NCBI RefSeq assembly: GCF_034058155.1
Contig: NZ_CP139148.1
Coordinates: 3,534,001-3,598,000, forward strand
Source of the DNA: Flavobacterium sp. KACC 22761
GTDB taxonomy: Bacteria; Bacteroidota; Bacteroidia; Flavobacteriales; Flavobacteriaceae
Direction: 5' to 3'
Length of the DNA: 64,000 nucleotides
The notes beneath the pieces are model-generated. The model searched no databases. It was not told the DNA's origin and was given only the letters and a program-made list of their open reading frames with translations. Positions 60,963 to 64,000 of the stretch are shown in pieces. The number at the start of each line of letters is the position of its first letter. The stretch's first letter is position 1. Made by a program: the position numbers and the translations under genes.

Positions 60963-63776
60963 ATGAGAAATTCTTGTCTTAAAAAAGTCCTTTCAGTTTT
61001 TGTTTTGATTTCTTTTTCGGTTTTCGCTCAAAGCAAATCAGATAGAGAATTGATTTTGATGGATAAAGATTGGCGTTTTTCATTCGGACATTTATTTGAC
61101 ACCGAAAAGGATTTTGACCATGCAACAGGATATTTTTCATATTTGACAAAAACAGGTTTTGGTGATGGTCCAGCAGCAAAAGATTTTGATGATCGTGCCT
61201 GGCGAAAAGTTGATTTGCCACATGATTGGACGGTCGAGCAACCTTTTGGCGAAAGCGGCAGTTTCAGCCACGGATTCAAAACAGCCGGCAAAGGTTTTCC
61301 CGAGAAAAGTATTGGCTGGTACCGAAAAAAAATTAGTATTCCAGATGCTGATAAAGGAAAAATTATTTCTTTGAAATTTGATGGCGTTTTTCGGGATTCA
61401 AAAGTATTTTTTAACGGTTATTATCTCGGAACAGTGCAAAGTGGATACAACGGATTTGAATATGATGTGACAGCTTATGTTAATTATGGCGGAGAAAATA
61501 CAATCGTAGTTCGTGCAGATGCTTCAATGGAAGAAGGCTGGTTTTATGAAGGCGCAGGGATTTACAGGCATGTATATTTGCAGAAAACAAACCCAATTCA
61601 TGTTGCTTTGAATGGCACTTATTTGAAGTCTGAATTGGAAAAAAATGAAGCAACAGTTACAGCCGAAGTTTCAATTGAAAATAAAGGAAATTATAAAGGT
61701 TTTATCGAAATTGTTCAAACAATTTTAGATGCTTCAAATAAAGAAATTGCATCAGTTTCTGAAAATTTTTTGACTCCTGAATTTTATAAAACAGCAACTT
61801 TTACGTCGAAATTGAAGGTCAAAAATCCGATTCTATGGGATATTGACAATCCAAATTTATATCGTTTGGTTACTGAATTAAAGCAAAACGGACAAAGAAT
61901 TGATAATTATGAAACATCTTTTGGAATAAGAACTATAAAATTTGATGCTGAAAAAGGCTTTTTTCTGAATGGAAAACCATTAAAATTAAAAGGAACCAAC
62001 AATCATCAAGATCACGCGGGAATTGGAACTGCTTTGCCTGATGAAATACAGTATTACCGAATTAAAAAACTGAAAGAAATGGGTTCGAATGCTTATCGTT
62101 GTTCGCATCATCCGCCAACTCCTGAATTATTAGAAGCCTGTGACAAACTTGGAATGCTGGTTATTGATGAAACCCGTTTGATGGGAATCAACGATTATCA
62201 TTTGAATAATTTGGAACAAATGATGAAACGGGATCGAAATCATCCTAGCATTATTTGCTGGTCGGTTGGAAATGAAGAATGGAATATCGAAGGCAATATC
62301 GTGGGTGAAAGAATTACGAATATCATGCAGGATTTTGCCAAAACCATCGATCCAACAAGACCTGTGACAGTTGGAATCAGCAGTGGCTTTAGAAGTGGAA
62401 TTTCATCTGTAGTTGAAATTATGGGGTATAATTACCTCGGAAATGGAGATATTGATGCACACCGAAATGAGTTCAAAAGTCAACCCGGAATGGGAACGGA
62501 GGAAGGCTCAACTTTCACCACGCGAGGGGTGTATTTCACAGATGATGCGAAACATTATAAAAGTGCCTATGACCAAAAGCCTAGGCCAACTTTTTACAGC
62601 ATTGAAGAAGGTTGGAAATTTTATGCTCAAAGACCCTATTTGGCAGGAATGTTTATTTGGACCGGTTTTGATTATCATGGTGAGCCAACACCTTATGGCT
62701 GGCCATCAGTGACTTCTTATTTTGGAATGATGGATGTTTGCGGTTTTCCAAAAGATAATGTCTTTTATTTGAAATCGTGGTGGGGAAACAAACCTGTTTT
62801 GCACATCATGCCACACTGGAATTGGAACGGAATGGAAGGCAAAGAAATCAATGTTTGGGTGCAGTCAAATTGTGATGAAGTAGAGCTTTTCTTGAATAAA
62901 AAAAGTATAGGAAAAAAGAAAATGGAATTGAACAGCCATTTGGAATGGAAAGTCAAATACGTTCCTGGGATCTTAGAAGCAATTGGATATAAAAACGGTA
63001 AAAAAGTGCTTTCGGAGATTCAAAGAACAACCGGAAATGCAGAAAATATAAAGCTGTCTTTGGATAAAGAAAATGTTTCAAAAGGAAATGTTTATGTAGT
63101 GACGGTTGGAACTACAGATAAAAACGGTCTCCATGTTCCAACTGCAAATGATGAAATTGAATTTTCTATAAAAGGCGGAAAGATTTTAGGCGTAGGAAAT
63201 GGAGATCCAACTTCACTGGAAAAAGATCAGTTTCTGGATGAAATTTCACTCGTTTCAATTACCAATTTTCAGGAAAGAATTGCATTTAATGTTGATCAGC
63301 CAAGAAAATTGGATGATAAAGAATATCAATGGAAAGAAGCTTTTAAAGATAGGGATTACAAGAATCAAGCAAAAACCTATGTGTATCGCGGTCAGTTTTA
63401 TCTGGAAAATAACTTAAAAACCAATAAAGTAAGTTTCTTTTATAAAAAAATCGGAATTGAACCAACTATTTATATTAATGGTGTTGTTGTAGAACCAAGT
63501 AAAGAAGATTCTAAAAAGTATATTTTAGGCGCAGCTATTTTAAAAGAAGGAAAAAATTTCATTAATATTTCGGCAGCGCCTCTCCAAAAAGTAAAAGATT
63601 GGGATATCATGAATACAGATCCCGGAATCATTCAGGTTATAACACCGGCGGAACCTTGGAAAAGAAAATTATTTAATGGATATGCTCAAATTATCATTCA
63701 AAAAGATGACAACAGTAATGAAGTTGCGTTAACGGCTTCCGCAAAAGGATTACGATCTGCGATTTTAAAGAATTAG
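60963..63776 (+). CDS. Secreted GH2 family glycosidase (beta-galactosidase-like)
   Basis: A 937-residue exported glycosidase cleaving a terminal beta-galactose or similar. Signal peptide MRNSCLKKVLSVFVLISFSVFAQ. GH2 sugar-binding domain (about 40-225: WRKVDLPHDWTVEQPF, GWYRKKISIP, EEGWFYEGAGIYRHVYL), immunoglobulin-like domain (about 230-330) and TIM barrel (about 335-620: KGTNNHQDHAGIGTALPD). The acid/base is Glu438 in SVGNEEWN; the nucleophile is probably Glu513 in MGTEEGSTFTTRG. C-terminal parts (about 640-937) resemble the DUF4982-type tail and another sandwich. Substrate unproven. Confidence 0.92.
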   Translation: MRNSCLKKVLSVFVLISFSVFAQSKSDRELILMDKDWRFSFGHLFDTEKDFDHATGYFSYLTKTGFGDGPAAKDFDDRAWRKVDLPHDWTVEQPFGESGSFSHGFKTAGKGFPEKSIGWYRKKISIPDADKGKIISLKFDGVFRDSKVFFNGYYLGTVQSGYNGFEYDVTAYVNYGGENTIVVRADASMEEGWFYEGAGIYRHVYLQKTNPIHVALNGTYLKSELEKNEATVTAEVSIENKGNYKGFIEIVQTILDASNKEIASVSENFLTPEFYKTATFTSKLKVKNPILWDIDNPNLYRLVTELKQNGQRIDNYETSFGIRTIKFDAEKGFFLNGKPLKLKGTNNHQDHAGIGTALPDEIQYYRIKKLKEMGSNAYRCSHHPPTPELLEACDKLGMLVIDETRLMGINDYHLNNLEQMMKRDRNHPSIICWSVGNEEWNIEGNIVGERITNIMQDFAKTIDPTRPVTVGISSGFRSGISSVVEIMGYNYLGNGDIDAHRNEFKSQPGMGTEEGSTFTTRGVYFTDDAKHYKSAYDQKPRPTFYSIEEGWKFYAQRPYLAGMFIWTGFDYHGEPTPYGWPSVTSYFGMMDVCGFPKDNVFYLKSWWGNKPVLHIMPHWNWNGMEGKEINVWVQSNCDEVELFLNKKSIGKKKMELNSHLEWKVKYVPGILEAIGYKNGKKVLSEIQRTTGNAENIKLSLDKENVSKGNVYVVTVGTTDKNGLHVPTANDEIEFSIKGGKILGVGNGDPTSLEKDQFLDEISLVSITNFQERIAFNVDQPRKLDDKEYQWKEAFKDRDYKNQAKTYVYRGQFYLENNLKTNKVSFFYKKIGIEPTIYINGVVVEPSKEDSKKYILGAAILKEGKNFINISAAPLQKVKDWDIMNTDPGIIQVITPAEPWKRKLFNGYAQIIIQKDDNSNEVALTASAKGLRSAILKN

Positions 63777-63778
63777 TT

Positions 63779-63835
63779 TTTAACCGCAAGGAGCGCAATC
63801 CCGATAGCTGTCGGGATTGCGCCTTTGCGGTTAAA
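63779..63835. terminator. Very long hairpin after the GH2 gene
   Basis: Starting TTTAACCGCAAGGAGCGCAA and ending with its near complement, the arms pair over about 25 bp with a short loop around CGATAGCTGTCG. It looks like a strong terminator or a word-repeat hairpin; AAACCTGAAACC follows. Confidence 0.7.
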
Positions 63836-63909
63836 CCTGAAACCTGAAACTTGATCCCGAAGCCTCAGGAGAAACAAAAAAATAACAAAATAATAATGTT
63901 TGATTTTCA

Positions 63910-63917
63910 TAACTTTG
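63910..63917 (+). promoter_or_regulatory. -7 element TAACTTTG for the last gene
   Basis: Exact TAnnTTTG match just 4 bases before the ATG at 63922, implying a nearly leaderless transcript. TTG partner unclear. Confidence 0.5.
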
Positions 63918-63921
63918 CAAA

Positions 63922-64000
63922 ATGAATAATCAGACAGAAATGAACAATTGCGATTTTAATACTTCAGATTTAAAACTAAAAGGCTTCAAAGTATATGAAG
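63922..64000 (+). CDS. Partial CDS at the window edge
   Basis: An ATG immediately after a -7 element opens a frame of 26 codons (NNQTEMNNCDFNTSDLKLKG and on) with no stop before the window ends. The product is not recognised. Confidence 0.5.
   Translation, partial: MNNQTEMNNCDFNTSDLKLKGFKVYE

Noticed and set aside
1..64000. tRNA, rRNA or known riboswitch genes
   Set aside because: No cloverleaf-like or rRNA-like segment and no riboswitch consensus I recognise was seen by eye; a covariance-model search (Infernal against Rfam) would be the decisive test.

Overview
The window looks like a chromosomal segment of a Flavobacterium-type member of the Bacteroidota. It is AT-rich. Its promoters match the Bacteroidota pattern (TTG, about 19 bases, then TAnnTTTG). 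It encodes a secreted protein with a type IX secretion (T9SS) type A tail, Bacteroidota-type lipoproteins, a YtxJ protein of the bacillithiol system, and an arginine pathway built around the Bacteroidota-specific ArgF' carbamoyltransferase. No rRNA, tRNA, CRISPR array or prophage was seen.

Layout. 1-2.4 kb: M1 metallopeptidase. 2.5-13.9 kb: a one-direction arginine/proline cluster, GNAT acyltransferase-argG-argC-argD-proA-proB-argF'-argB-argE-argH, preceded by a clear promoter and a structured leader with a 28-codon ORF. 14-15.4 kb: secreted pectate lyase with a palindromic operator on its promoter. 15.5-24.7 kb: two membrane proteins, YtxJ, ClpB, a 39-residue membrane protein, a DUF808 protein, a lipoprotein, a toxin-antitoxin remnant with a frameshifted toxin, and N-carbamoylputrescine amidase. 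24.8-38 kb: OmpA-like protein, beta-propeller lipoprotein, agmatine deiminase, fumarylacetoacetase, GlyA, MiaE, GuaC, a GNAT, a pentapeptide-repeat protein, AspA and an Omp85-type barrel. 38.3-42.3 kb: response regulator, histidine kinase, UspA-like protein and bestrophin, linked by a shared 10-bp box. 42.3-49 kb: a divergent MocR/EamA pair, a Crp-type regulator, a short-chain dehydrogenase and a long acyl-CoA dehydrogenase. 49-55.3 kb: a membrane-bound DUF6377 regulator, GH3 glucosidase, DUF1349 protein and acyltransferase. 55.4-57.7 kb: an ArsR-controlled ene-reductase and a TlpA-like thioredoxin. 57.7-59.0 kb: an apparently intact IS3-family element. 59-64 kb: two unrecognised genes, a GH2 glycosidase and the start of one further gene.

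How the genes work together. The arg cluster covers glutamate to arginine, and proBA covers most of glutamate to proline. Agmatine deiminase and N-carbamoylputrescine amidase would turn agmatine into putrescine. Pectate lyase, GH3 and GH2 enzymes indicate growth on plant polysaccharides.

The most unusual structural feature is in the spacers. Many intergenic gaps hold long, often perfect inverted repeats built from iterated 7-12 base words, frequently ending just before a start codon. Several words recur in different gaps. The IS element sits inside one of these elements. I see no explanation for them in the genes.
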